Shown here: one piece after another, positions 34,357-42,834 of the stretch
How the letters are laid out: the number at the start of each line of letters is the position of its first letter
Position numbering within the stretch: the first letter of the stretch is position 1
Source: CBEUVQ01 sp965546615
GTDB taxonomy: Bacteria; Bacillota; Desulfotomaculia; Desulfotomaculales; Desulfohalotomaculaceae
Assembly (NCBI GenBank): GCA_965546615.1
Contig: CBEUVQ010000010.1
Span: forward strand, 1-64,000
DNA: 64,000 nt
Direction: 5' to 3'
Notes under the pieces: generated by a model
Seen by the model: the letters and a program-made list of their open reading frames with translations, nothing else
The model's database searches: none
Told to the model about the DNA's origin: nothing
Translations under genes and position numbers: made by a program

Positions 34357-35115
34357 ATGCGTTTCTTATTATCCAATGACGATGGTATCTATGCCGAAGG
34401 TATTAAGGCTTTAAGAAAAGCGTTAGAAGAAATCGGTGAAGTAACCGTTGTTGCTCCGGACAGAGAACGCAGTGCATCCGGTCATGGTATCACTGTAACC
34501 CGTCCGCTGCGCACAAAGACAATTAAGTATAAAAACAGCAGTTCAATTGCTTATGCCGTGGACGGAACGCCCGCAGATTGTGTGAAGCTGGGCTTGGAAG
34601 CTTTAATGAACGAGCCGCCTGATTTGGTGATTTCCGGGATCAACTTGGGGCCCAATCTTGGTACTGATGTACTTTATTCCGGTACAGTTTCTGCAGCTTA
34701 TGAAGGAGTTATCAACGGTGTTCCGGCAATTGCTGTTTCGCTGAACACATGGACTGATCCCGATTTTAGCTACGCTGCTGAATTTGTTAAAGAATATGTT
34801 CCTAATATGCTCAAACATCCGCTTCCCCCGGGAACACTTTTAAACATTAATGTCCCACACGGCATCAAGCCTAAAGGGATTCGTGTCACAAAACTGGGTT
34901 ATCGGCGCTACATTGATGTATTTGATAAACGTACCGATCCCCGCGGCAGAGTTTATTTTTGGATGGCCGGTGAGCCAGAAGATGTTAATGCAGATGATCC
35001 TGATACAGATATCGGTGCCATTAAAAAAGGCTATATTACTATAACACCAATTCAAATTGATGTTACTCATTACGGGTTTATGTCTGAATTAAAAAAATGG
35101 CCGATAAATCAATAA
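34357..35115 (+). CDS. surE: 5'/3'-nucleotidase SurE
   Basis: A 252-residue metal-dependent phosphatase acting on nucleoside monophosphates and short polyphosphates. Metal ligands are in LLSNDDGI at residues 4-11, and S39-like DRERSASGHGIT near 37-48 and SGINLGPNLG near 91-100 complete the site. DGTPADCVKLG near 70 is also characteristic. Starts at ATG 34357 after TTAGGAGG. Last gene of the folE operon. Confidence 0.95.
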   Translation: MRFLLSNDDGIYAEGIKALRKALEEIGEVTVVAPDRERSASGHGITVTRPLRTKTIKYKNSSSIAYAVDGTPADCVKLGLEALMNEPPDLVISGINLGPNLGTDVLYSGTVSAAYEGVINGVPAIAVSLNTWTDPDFSYAAEFVKEYVPNMLKHPLPPGTLLNINVPHGIKPKGIRVTKLGYRRYIDVFDKRTDPRGRVYFWMAGEPEDVNADDPDTDIGAIKKGYITITPIQIDVTHYGFMSELKKWPINQ

Positions 35116-35166
35116 CAAAAAAACCTACCGTTTTAGTGGCTGTGCACTAATCGGGTAGGTTTTTTA
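35116..35166. terminator. Bidirectional terminator between surE and the exporter gene
   Basis: Outer stem AAAACCTACC / GGTAGGTTTT and inner stem TTAGTG / CACTAA around GCTGTG, flanked by an A-run and a T-run. The minus-strand gene's stop codon (35147) lies inside the structure. Confidence 0.85.
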
Positions 35167-36277
35167 GTTTGCTGCGTTGTTCAATGTTTAACCGTTCAAT
35201 ATCTTTTAAAAATTCCTTAATGCCGCGATTGGCTAATTTAATATCGTTAGCAACCAACGAGACAAACATCAGAGCATGTAAAAAATGAGCGCCGGTCAAT
35301 TTGTTGTGCCAGCAATCAATATATTCACTGAGCTCCTGCCAAAAACTTTCACTTACCGGTGGCACTGATTGATATTTTTCATAAATTACCGCATTTCTAA
35401 GCTGGTAATTTAATTCGGCAAAAGATTTAACACCATGGCGTAACATCTCTAATATTGCCTCAAATTCTCCTGTTATCGGTGGATCACCCTGTTGTTTGCG
35501 CCATTCTATTCGTTGTTCTGTAGCTATATATGTATCTCTGCTGCTGTGATATATATTTGCGTTATAGTTGATAAACCGCTCATAAATTAAAACTTTATGA
35601 TTAAAATCCACCTGCCTGCCTAATTGTTCCTTATAAAATTCTAAGTAACTACGGCTTTCACGCAGCAATCCTTTAATTTCTTCCCTTTTTATTTGAAAAG
35701 ACTTATCATCAAATAAATTGAGATCAATAAAGCGCTCAACCGATTCTGTAAAAAAATCAGATGTGGCAGTATTTAATTTTTCCAATACTTGAAGTAATTT
35801 GTCTTTATAATTTGGTGGGGCTATCAAAACATTAACACCCAGTGCAGTGATTAGTCCGACAAAAATTACATAGGAGCGGCTTACAGCATGGGCAATAAAA
35901 TCATGTTTCGGTGCGTCTAAAATAAATATTGCTGCCACCACGCCCATAGCAATGGTTTGAGTTAAACCAAGCTTTTTATTGACACTGATGACGATAACGG
36001 TGATGAGAGCCATTTGCACAGGCCCGGAACCGATGATATAACCAAAAATTAAAGCGATAACCACCGAAACAACATGTGTAAGAACTTGTTCACCGGCATT
36101 TTTAAAAGAACGATACACAGAAGGTTGAATATTAATTAAAGCAGTAACTGCGGCAAATATTTTAGGCTCAATTTTTAAAAGATCAGCGAAAAATAACGAT
36201 AAGCCAACCGCTAAACCTGTTTTAAGGATTCTTGCGCCAAATGGTATGGGAATTTTAAAATTCAACTGGTAATGCAC
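35147..36277 (-). CDS. Aromatic acid exporter family (FUSC-like) membrane protein
   Basis: A 376-residue protein. Residues 1-155 hold six membrane helices, with the family motif around KIFAAVTALINIQPSVYRSF (20 residues) and TQTIAMGVV. Residues 160-376 form a helical soluble domain. The layout fits the aromatic acid exporter family of Firmicutes. Substrate is unproven. Start ATG 36277 is used; the ribosome site is weak. It faces surE and shares its terminator. Confidence 0.82.
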   Translation of the reverse strand: MHYQLNFKIPIPFGARILKTGLAVGLSLFFADLLKIEPKIFAAVTALINIQPSVYRSFKNAGEQVLTHVVSVVIALIFGYIIGSGPVQMALITVIVISVNKKLGLTQTIAMGVVAAIFILDAPKHDFIAHAVSRSYVIFVGLITALGVNVLIAPPNYKDKLLQVLEKLNTATSDFFTESVERFIDLNLFDDKSFQIKREEIKGLLRESRSYLEFYKEQLGRQVDFNHKVLIYERFINYNANIYHSSRDTYIATEQRIEWRKQQGDPPITGEFEAILEMLRHGVKSFAELNYQLRNAVIYEKYQSVPPVSESFWQELSEYIDCWHNKLTGAHFLHALMFVSLVANDIKLANRGIKEFLKDIERLNIEQRSKLKNLPD

Positions 36278-36438
36278 CGCCTTAAAAAAATGAAAGTCTA
36301 CATACCTATTGTATACAGACTTTATCCAACTGGATAACAGTATTTTGACCTACCAAATTATATTCCTAATTACTGCAAAATGCAATATTGCTGTAAGTTA
36401 TACTATGTTGGCGCATTTTTAAATTAATTAAGATTAAC

Positions 36439-37998
36439 TTATTTGAGTAATATTTTTTGCATTATTTTTGCAATCCACTGTTTATCATGCTTTGTGAAAG
36501 CACCACAAAACAGTAAAGTTAAAAAATAAACTGTTGTGCTGAAAAAAACAATTAAGAGTACTGCCAATAAATGTGTTTGGCAGCTAATTAATAGATATGT
36601 TTTAATCAGCCAAATTGAAGATGCCATCACTAAGCCGGAAAATAAAGGCTTAAAAACGGAATTGGTAAAATACATTCTAAAGCGAATCAGCTTTTTTAAA
36701 TCAGCATAATTTAAGCAGGCCATTACAATGTAAAACAGCGCAATGGCTGCTGCCGTACCGTTAAGATTAAGCCGGGGCATGGCAGTCAAATAGTATATAC
36801 CAATAATTTTAAAAGAAGAAGCAATCACTAAATTTTTAAAAGGCTTTGCTGCTTCACCCAAACCTTGCAGAATACCGGTGATGGTTTGTGATAAGTATAA
36901 AAACATTCCGCCGATTGCCATAATCGCTAAACTTAAGCCGGCTTCGGGATAACCAAAAAGCACATCACACAACTCTCGGGGGATTGTTAAAAACAAGACT
37001 ATACAGGGTATTCCGGCCATATTAGTCAGCCTAATTGCCTCTGATGTTCGTGATTGAACTAATCTAAAGTTATTTTGAGCGAGTGCCTCTGAAACTGCAG
37101 GTATTAATGCAGTATATAATGCAATAGTAATTATGCTGGGAGTAAGCAGCAGTGTTTGTGAAATACCCACCAATTTACCATAAGCAGCTGTCGCTTGCTG
37201 CAGCGTCATACCGCTGACTTCAAGCCGCTGAGGAATCAATGCTGCATCAATAGTCATTAAAGCGCTGGATACAAATCTCGTTAATGTTACCGGTATACTT
37301 AAAGAAAACGTTCGCTTAAAAATGCTTCTTCGTCTTTCTGAACATATCCCTCGCCGAGGGGGTTGCGGTCGGAAGCGAAGATAAACAAATAACATACTTA
37401 AAAGTCCGATTAGTTCCCCGCAAACTACCCCCAGGGAAATACCAATTGCCGCATATTCAACTCCCCGAGGTAATAATAAATAAGCAATTAATAACCCGGC
37501 ACTGACTCTGACCAGCTGCTCCAAAGTTTGGGTTACTGCTGTCGGTGTCATTTGCTGCAAACCTTGAAAAAAGCCTCTGAATGCCGAACATACACTGCAA
37601 ATTAAAATGCCGGGGGCTAAAGCTAAGAAACTGTAATATACTTTGGGATTGGGAAAGTAATAATCCATTAATAAAGGTGCACATAATATTAAGCCAAATG
37701 TAAACAATGTTCCGGATGCAATGAGAATTGCAAGACAGAAATAAAAAATTCTATAAGCACCTCGCAGATTATTACGAGCCACTTCTTCAGCAACAAGTTT
37801 AGATATTGCCACCGGTATACCCATGGTAGAAACAACTAAAATTAATACATAGAGAGGGTAGGCCATGTTAAACAGACCGACACCTTCCGGCTTAATCAGT
37901 CGAATGACTATAATCTGATAAGAAAACCCAATTATCTTGTTTATAAAGCTCGCTAAAAATAATATCAGTGCACCATAGACAAATGATTGTTTTTTCAT
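36439..37998 (-). CDS. spoVB: Stage V sporulation protein B / MOP-type lipid flippase
   Basis: A 519-residue protein with about 14 membrane helices. The start MKKQSFVYGALILFLASFIN and IGFSYQIIVIRLIKPEGVGL (each at most 20 residues), then FNMAYPLYVLIL and STMGIPVAISKLVAEEV, are typical of SpoVB. Members flip lipid-linked peptidoglycan precursors for spore cortex synthesis; MurJ-like or polysaccharide flippases are relatives. Start ATG 37998 with AAGGGGT upstream. Monocistronic. Confidence 0.88.
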   Translation of the reverse strand: MKKQSFVYGALILFLASFINKIIGFSYQIIVIRLIKPEGVGLFNMAYPLYVLILVVSTMGIPVAISKLVAEEVARNNLRGAYRIFYFCLAILIASGTLFTFGLILCAPLLMDYYFPNPKVYYSFLALAPGILICSVCSAFRGFFQGLQQMTPTAVTQTLEQLVRVSAGLLIAYLLLPRGVEYAAIGISLGVVCGELIGLLSMLFVYLRFRPQPPRRGICSERRRSIFKRTFSLSIPVTLTRFVSSALMTIDAALIPQRLEVSGMTLQQATAAYGKLVGISQTLLLTPSIITIALYTALIPAVSEALAQNNFRLVQSRTSEAIRLTNMAGIPCIVLFLTIPRELCDVLFGYPEAGLSLAIMAIGGMFLYLSQTITGILQGLGEAAKPFKNLVIASSFKIIGIYYLTAMPRLNLNGTAAAIALFYIVMACLNYADLKKLIRFRMYFTNSVFKPLFSGLVMASSIWLIKTYLLISCQTHLLAVLLIVFFSTTVYFLTLLFCGAFTKHDKQWIAKIMQKILLK

Positions 37999-38314
37999 GA
38001 AAATACCCCTTGTATATTACTGCTAACATGTCTATGCCGCTTCTTATTTCGCTATGTGAGTGAACTTATCAAAAAAAAAAAGATAATTCGCTATATTCAC
38101 AAGGATATTTAACTGCGTTTGTAGAATAAGTCACATAGATATTAAATTTCGGTTAAAAAATGTTTAACCAAAAAATAATTAGCACTAATTTTTGCACTTG
38201 TTTTGCTATTTGAGCAATTTTTTGTGCCAAAATTACCTTTTTTTGGACATAATACAAATAGCATGCAAGTTGAAAGATTATCATAAAAAAAGTGATGTAA
38301 AGGAGGCGGTTTTT
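37999..38314. other. Intergenic region between divergent spoVB and the EF-G paralogue
   Basis: A 316-base AT-rich stretch that must carry both promoters. I see no reading frame with a ribosome site and no riboswitch-like fold. GGACATAATACAAATAG at 38246-38262 could hold a -10 for the EF-G gene, but there is no convincing -35. The AAAGGAGG at 38299-38306 is the EF-G ribosome site. Confidence 0.4.
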
Positions 38315-40321
38315 ATGGAAAAATACTATTCAGAAAAGATCCGTAACCTAGCCTTAGTAGGACATGGCGGCACCGGTAAAACATCACTGGTGGAAACAAT
38401 GATTTTTAACACGGGATCTCTTTCTCGTATCGGCCGTGTCGAAGATGGCAATACCGTGTCAGATTACCATCCTGAAGAAGTGCAGCGCCAGTCCAGTGTG
38501 CATACCAGTTTAGTTCCGGTAGAGTGGAAAGGCGTTAAATTAAATTTATTGGATACACCCGGTTTTTCTGATTTTATTGGTGAAGTCAGAGGGGCTTTGC
38601 GTGTTGCGGACAGTGCAATGTTTGTATTCTCTGCTGTAGATGGAGTACAGGTGCAGCATGAATTAATCTGGAAATCAGTGAGAAAAGCAGGTTTACCGAG
38701 ATTGGCATTTGTTAACAAGATGGATCGCGAAAATGCAAATTTTGGTAAAATGCTGGATGAAATGAACACTAAACTAGGCGGAAATTTTGTGCCGATTACT
38801 TTTCCGATAGGTGAAGCTCTTGATTTTAAAGGAATAGTAGATGTTTTAAAAGAGAAGGCTTATGAATTTTCTAATGATGGCAAACCAAAAGAAATTGCTA
38901 TTCCCGATGACCTTAAAGATCAAGTGGCAGAATACCGTGAAAAACTGATAGAAGCAGCGGCGGAAGGCGACGATGATTTGACAATGAAATATCTTGAAGG
39001 GGAAGAACTTACTGCTGAAGAGATTAAGGACGGTTTAAGAAAATCCATCGCCTCTGCTAATGTAATACCGGTATTATGCGGATCTGCAGTTAAAAATATG
39101 GCTGTTGTTAATCTTGCTGATTTTGCGGCTGAATATTTGCCGGCACCAAAAGTTGAAGAAGGTGCAGTGGCTGCTTTAGTTTTCAAAACTTTGGCCGACC
39201 CTTATGTGGGAAGAATGAACTTCATTCGGGTTTACCGCGGTACCTTTAAGTCCGATACACAGGTATATAATCCCAATAAGGAAAAGAATGAAAAAGTTGG
39301 GCAAGTGCTGTTTGTCCGCGGAAAACAATCTGAATCTACTCAGGAAGTTGTTTGTGGTGACTTGGCAGTTGTGGTTAAATTAACAAACACTGTTTCGGGT
39401 GAAACACTATGCGACAAAGACAATGTAGAAATTTTAGACGGTATTGACTTCCCGGTTCCCAACTATACAATTGCCATAGCGCCGAAGAGTAAAAATGACG
39501 AAGATAAATTAGGGGATGCCGTACACAAACTTCTGGAAGAAGATATGTCCTTAAAGGTTGAAAAGAATATAGCCACTAAACAAACACTGCTGACCGGTAT
39601 GGGGGAAGCCCATTTAAATATTGTTATTAATAAGCTGAAGCAGCGCTATGGTGTAGATGTGCTTACTGAAGAACCTAAAGTGCCTTATCGTGAAACAATT
39701 CGGGCGAAAGTGGATGCTGAAGGTAAACACAAGAAGCAATCCGGCGGCCGTGGTCAGTATGGTCACGTTTGGATTACTTTTGAACCACTAAGCGACGGTG
39801 AATTTGAATTCCACGAAAAAATCTTTGGCGGTTCAGTGCCGCGCAACTTCTTCCCGGCAGTTGAAAAAGGCCTGCGGGAATCAATGTTAGAAGGCGTTTT
39901 GGCCGGTTATCCCACAACCGGTATCAAAGCAACTTTATTTGACGGCTCTTATCACAGTGTAGACTCGTCGGAAATGGCTTTTAAGATTGCTGCATCGCTG
40001 GCATTTAAGAAAGCTGTGCCCATGGCTAAACCGGCACTGCTGGAGCCGATTATGTACGTGGAAGTTACTGTTCCGGATGAGTTTATGGGTGATATCATTG
40101 GTGACTTTAACACCAAGCGCGGTCGGGTTTTAGGTACCGATCAGACTGAAGACGGTACTGTTATCAAAGCTCACGTTCCGCTTGCAGAGATGTTCAAATA
40201 CGCCAATGACTTAAAGTCAATGACCCAGGGTCGGGGACAATTTAAAATGGAATTCTACAGCTACGAAGATGTTCCGAGCAATTTGGCAGAAAAAATTATC
40301 GCTAAAGCAAAAGAAGCATAA
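38315..40321 (+). CDS. Elongation factor G paralogue (EF-G-like GTPase)
   Basis: A 668-residue GTPase with EF-G domain order: G domain (GHGGTGKTSL near 16-25, DTPGFSD near 80-86, NKMDRE near 134-139), domain II, then III-V (LEPIMYVEVTVPDEFMGD, GQYGHVWITFEP). The G1 and G3 motifs differ from canonical EF-G (AHIDAGKTT and DTPGHVDF): His of DTPGH is Phe here, as in the second EF-G of many bacteria. It is not in a str operon. It may act in recycling or stress rather than normal translocation. ATG 38315 is chosen because of AAAGGAGG; the frame runs on upstream. Confidence 0.9.
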   Translation: MEKYYSEKIRNLALVGHGGTGKTSLVETMIFNTGSLSRIGRVEDGNTVSDYHPEEVQRQSSVHTSLVPVEWKGVKLNLLDTPGFSDFIGEVRGALRVADSAMFVFSAVDGVQVQHELIWKSVRKAGLPRLAFVNKMDRENANFGKMLDEMNTKLGGNFVPITFPIGEALDFKGIVDVLKEKAYEFSNDGKPKEIAIPDDLKDQVAEYREKLIEAAAEGDDDLTMKYLEGEELTAEEIKDGLRKSIASANVIPVLCGSAVKNMAVVNLADFAAEYLPAPKVEEGAVAALVFKTLADPYVGRMNFIRVYRGTFKSDTQVYNPNKEKNEKVGQVLFVRGKQSESTQEVVCGDLAVVVKLTNTVSGETLCDKDNVEILDGIDFPVPNYTIAIAPKSKNDEDKLGDAVHKLLEEDMSLKVEKNIATKQTLLTGMGEAHLNIVINKLKQRYGVDVLTEEPKVPYRETIRAKVDAEGKHKKQSGGRGQYGHVWITFEPLSDGEFEFHEKIFGGSVPRNFFPAVEKGLRESMLEGVLAGYPTTGIKATLFDGSYHSVDSSEMAFKIAASLAFKKAVPMAKPALLEPIMYVEVTVPDEFMGDIIGDFNTKRGRVLGTDQTEDGTVIKAHVPLAEMFKYANDLKSMTQGRGQFKMEFYSYEDVPSNLAEKIIAKAKEA

Positions 40322-40329
40322 AGAGGAAA

Positions 40330-40372
40330 TAAAACCGGAGGTTTGCTTAAAACCCCCGGTTTTATTATCTTT
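40330..40372 (+). terminator. Intrinsic terminator after the EF-G paralogue
   Basis: AAAACCGG pairs with CCGGTTTT, with an inner GGTTT/AAACC pairing, followed by a T-rich stretch. Confidence 0.85.
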
Positions 40373-40436
40373 TATTTTTGTCGGTGTTTTTCAGCAAAGG
40401 TTCTAATCAGCACCGATTCCTCACACTGATTATAAG

Positions 40437-40613
40437 CTAATTGTTTCTTTTTTTGTTTTTCTTTTCTTTTTTAGTTTTTGGGGTAATGTCGCTGCCGAAC
40501 TCAAACCGCTCAAACTGCTGCTTTTTGTTTTTGTTGTTTGTTTGGGTTTGGGAAGCTAGTTCGGAACCAAATTCAAACTTCCTTTGTGTTTGCTTTTCAT
40601 TTTGCTTTTTCAA
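40437..40613 (-). CDS. Gamma-type small acid-soluble spore protein-like
   Basis: A 58-residue protein with two copies of a FEFGS element: KFEFGSELASQTQ at 12-24 and RFEFGSDITPKTK at 36-48, each followed by a Gln/Asn/Lys-rich linker. This is the layout of gamma-type SASP (SspE), whose repeat reads FGTEFASET followed by Gln/Asn-rich sequence. Those proteins are amino acid stores broken down at germination. TTG 40613 is the preferred start, with GAGGGGG eight bases upstream; the longer frame to 40763 would begin inside the tRNA terminator. Gamma-type SASP are less common in clostridia than in bacilli, so the call rests on repeat pattern only. Confidence 0.65.
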   Translation of the reverse strand: MKKQNEKQTQRKFEFGSELASQTQTNNKNKKQQFERFEFGSDITPKTKKEKKNKKRNN

Positions 40614-40729
40614 ACTAAATACCCCCTCATAAATATTTTTAAGAAACCCGATTATATTTTTCCCGCTGAACAGCAAAAAAACCATTATAATTGTGGTTAT
40701 TCTGGAAAATTTAAAAATAACTTTGCCGC

Positions 40730-40807
40730 TAAAAATAAAAAAATTAGACTCAACAAAAAACACCGCTTCCAGGCTCTTCAGCCTAAAAGCGGCATTTTGT
40801 TGAGTCT
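40730..40807 (-). terminator. Large three-part hairpin terminator after the first tRNA-Trp
   Basis: Thirteen-base-pair base AGACTCAACAAAA (40746-40758) / TTTTGTTGAGTCT (40795-40807), then CCGCTT/AAGCGG and AGGCT/AGCCT around CTTC, 24 pairs in all with small internal loops. Read on the minus strand it is followed by a U-rich run, so it should end the tRNA transcript. Confidence 0.75.
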
Positions 40808-40812
40808 TTGTT

Positions 40813-40888
40813 TGGCAGGGGAGACAGGACTTGAACCCGCAGCACCCGGTTTTGGAGACCGGTGCTCTACCAATTGAGCTACTCCCCT
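40813..40888 (-). tRNA. tRNA-Trp (anticodon CCA), copy 1
   Basis: 76 bases with a full cloverleaf. Acceptor AGGGGAG/CTCCCCT with discriminator G and encoded CCA, D stem GCTC/GAGC, anticodon stem CCGGT/ACCGG with loop CTCCAAA (anticodon CCA), and T arm GCGGG-TTCAAGT-CCTGT. It differs from copy 2 at one base in the variable loop (GTGCT here). Confidence 0.96.
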
Positions 40889-41047
40889 AAAAATATCGTC
40901 ACCAGCTATTATTTTATAATAAAAGTTAGCACAAGTAAAGAAAAAAATATTTCCAAATAATTGTTTTTGTTATCCGCTGTTTGGTTCTAATAATGATTGT
41001 CAGCGAATAATAATGTTACAAAAAAATTAAGGAGTTGAGTTATCGGC

Positions 41048-41179
41048 ATGATTAAATTAATTAAGCGGTTAATGCGCTGTCGTGTTGTAATGATAAACTT
41101 TGATGAAAAACCAACCGTAATGCGCTCAGATTTATTGCAGCCCAGAACACATTACCGCAAAAGAGTTAAGCTTTCATAA
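41048..41179 (+). CDS. Small basic peptide of 43 residues, unknown
   Basis: ATG 41048 to TAA 41179 encodes MIKLIKRLMRCRVVMINFD followed by EKPTVMRSDLL and a basic end HYRKRVKLS. AAGGAG lies 13 bases upstream, which is rather far. A terminator stands 18 bases after the stop, supporting a transcript. It is strongly basic and has a short amphipathic N-terminus. No family recognised. It lies between the two tRNA-Trp genes on the opposite strand. Confidence 0.4.
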   Translation: MIKLIKRLMRCRVVMINFDEKPTVMRSDLLQPRTHYRKRVKLS

Positions 41180-41196
41180 TTATCAAGATAATATAT

Positions 41197-41234
41197 AAAA
41201 AAACGCTGATGCAAAACTGCACCAGCGTTTTTTT
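41197..41234. terminator. Bidirectional terminator between small peptide and second tRNA-Trp
   Basis: AAAAAACGCTGATGC pairs with GCACCAGCGTTTTTT around AAAACT, with one G/A mismatch position. A-run and T-run flank it, so it can end both the tRNA (minus) and the peptide gene (plus). Confidence 0.88.
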
Positions 41235-41240
41235 GTTGTT

Positions 41241-41316
41241 TGGCAGGGGAGACAGGACTTGAACCCGCAACACCCGGTTTTGGAGACCGGTGCTCTACCA
41301 ATTGAGCTACTCCCCT
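41241..41316 (-). tRNA. tRNA-Trp (anticodon CCA), copy 2
   Basis: Same 76-base cloverleaf and encoded CCA as copy 1, with GTGTT in the variable loop. It is followed on the minus strand by its own terminator. Confidence 0.96.
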
Positions 41317-41480
41317 AAAATTTCAGGCAAATAGTATTATAAAATAAGTGCAGCAATTAGTCAAGAAAAAATATTACAAATCTTAATCCTTTGAAGGTAA
41401 TGCTGCTTCATGTAAAAAGACAAGGAATTTGCTTTTTTTATCCGAATATAATATTCATATAAATTACCGGAGGTGTCAAC

Positions 41481-42419
41481 ATGACCCTAAAAATAGCTGT
41501 ATTATATGGAGGCAAATCAACGGAGAGAGAAGTATCATTGAAAAGTGGGGCAGCTGTCTATAACGCTTTAATTGCTAAAGGATATCAAGCTGTTAAAATT
41601 GATACTGCTGATGCAGATTTTATAGAACAACTGCAGAAACAAAAAATTGATTTAGCATTTTTGGCTCTGCATGGAAAGTATGGTGAAGACGGGACTATAC
41701 AGGGCCTTTTGGAAATCCTGGGTATCCCATATACCGGTTCAGGGGTTTTGGCCAGCTCAGTGGCTATGAATAAAATAACCACTAAAAAATTATTGCAGGC
41801 TGATGACATTCCTACACCAGATTTCTGCATTTATACAAAACAAGATCTGGAAGAAAGAGAAACAGACAGCATCTGCAATGAAATAATTGGCCGTTTATCA
41901 CTTCCGGTAGTAGTTAAAGCACCCACCCAAGGCTCCACTATTGGTATATCTATTGTGAAGAAAAAAGATGAACTGCCGTATGCGTTAAAACAATCTTTTA
42001 ATTATGACAGCACTATTATGGTTGAAAAATTTATTGCCGGAACAGAGGTTACAGTTACCGTTATCGGCAACGATCAGCTGCAGGTACTGCCGCAGATAGA
42101 AATCGTTTCCGCTACCGGGGTATATGATTACCACGCTAAATATACCGTAGGAATGAGCAAGCATATTATTCCACCACGGTTACCGGAAAAACAGCAGAAG
42201 GTAATTGCTGAATTGGCACTTAAAACCTATCGTGTAATTGGCTGCCGAGGACTGGGGCGGGTTGATTTTATCGTTGACTCGGACGGTAAAGCATATGTGC
42301 TTGAGGTAAATACCTTACCCGGAATGACGGAAACCAGCTTGGTGCCTGACTCTGCACGCGCTGCCGAAATTGATTTTCCGGATTTAATAGAGAAACTGGT
42401 TAATTATGCTTTGGATTGA
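41481..42419 (+). CDS. ddl: D-alanine-D-alanine ligase
   Basis: A 312-residue ATP-grasp enzyme that makes D-Ala-D-Ala for peptidoglycan. Motifs are VLYGGKSTEREVSLKSG at the N-terminus, LHGKYGEDGTIQGLLE near 62, PYTGSGVLAS near 83, KAPTQGSTIGIS near 147, GRVDFIVDSDGKAYVLEVNT (20) near 255 and PGMTETSLVP near 275. Length fits. Start ATG 41481 with GGAGG upstream. Monocistronic; not in a mur cluster. Confidence 0.95.
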   Translation: MTLKIAVLYGGKSTEREVSLKSGAAVYNALIAKGYQAVKIDTADADFIEQLQKQKIDLAFLALHGKYGEDGTIQGLLEILGIPYTGSGVLASSVAMNKITTKKLLQADDIPTPDFCIYTKQDLEERETDSICNEIIGRLSLPVVVKAPTQGSTIGISIVKKKDELPYALKQSFNYDSTIMVEKFIAGTEVTVTVIGNDQLQVLPQIEIVSATGVYDYHAKYTVGMSKHIIPPRLPEKQQKVIAELALKTYRVIGCRGLGRVDFIVDSDGKAYVLEVNTLPGMTETSLVPDSARAAEIDFPDLIEKLVNYALD

Positions 42420-42435
42420 CAAGATCATTTAGAAG

Positions 42436-42464
42436 AAGAGACGTGCCATCGTCTCTTTTTTCTT
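42436..42464 (+). terminator. Intrinsic terminator after ddl
   Basis: Stem AAGAGACG / CGTCTCTT with loop TGCCAT and six T in a row after the stem. Confidence 0.9.
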
Positions 42465-42544
42465 ATTTTTAAAAGTTTTGGAAGGATATTAACCAGTTAA
42501 TAGAGAAAAAAATAACTTCAAATAATGGTAATGGGGGTGGATTT

Positions 42545-42739
42545 ATGCCTGAACGTTGTATCATTTGTGGACGGATTATTGAAGTGGAAGAAGAACCAAA
42601 AAAAGATGATTTCTGGGACGATGAAGATGACTTTATTCCTAAACCTAAAAAAAAGACCACCGGCTTTTGCCAGCTTTGTGAAGCAAAATTAAGAAAGGAA
42701 TCTGATGATGCAGCAAAAGGACCTAAGAAGAATATGTAA
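42545..42739 (+). CDS. Small zinc-ribbon-like acidic protein
   Basis: A 64-residue protein with CIICG at residues 5-9 and CQLCE at 42-46, a likely four-cysteine zinc site. Between them is an acidic stretch (DDFWDDEDDF) and then a lysine-rich one (PKPKKKTT). No known family. Small proteins of this shape are common in Clostridia. Good GGGGGTGG site before ATG 42545. It precedes the UPF0182 gene by 95 bases. Confidence 0.65.
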   Translation: MPERCIICGRIIEVEEEPKKDDFWDDEDDFIPKPKKKTTGFCQLCEAKLRKESDDAAKGPKKNM

Positions 42740-42834
42740 TTTAAAAAAAGGTAATAAATATCTGCCTTGGGTCTGTAAAATGTGCTAAAAACATCTATAA
42801 TTGGGAATTATTAATATAGACTTGGAGGTGGATA

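Noticed and set aside
40584..40877. Plus-strand 97-residue frame with GETGLEPAAPGFG at its end
   Set aside because: The end is the tRNA-Trp gene read in the wrong sense, and the rest is antisense to the SASP-like gene and its terminator. A well-known false ORF type.
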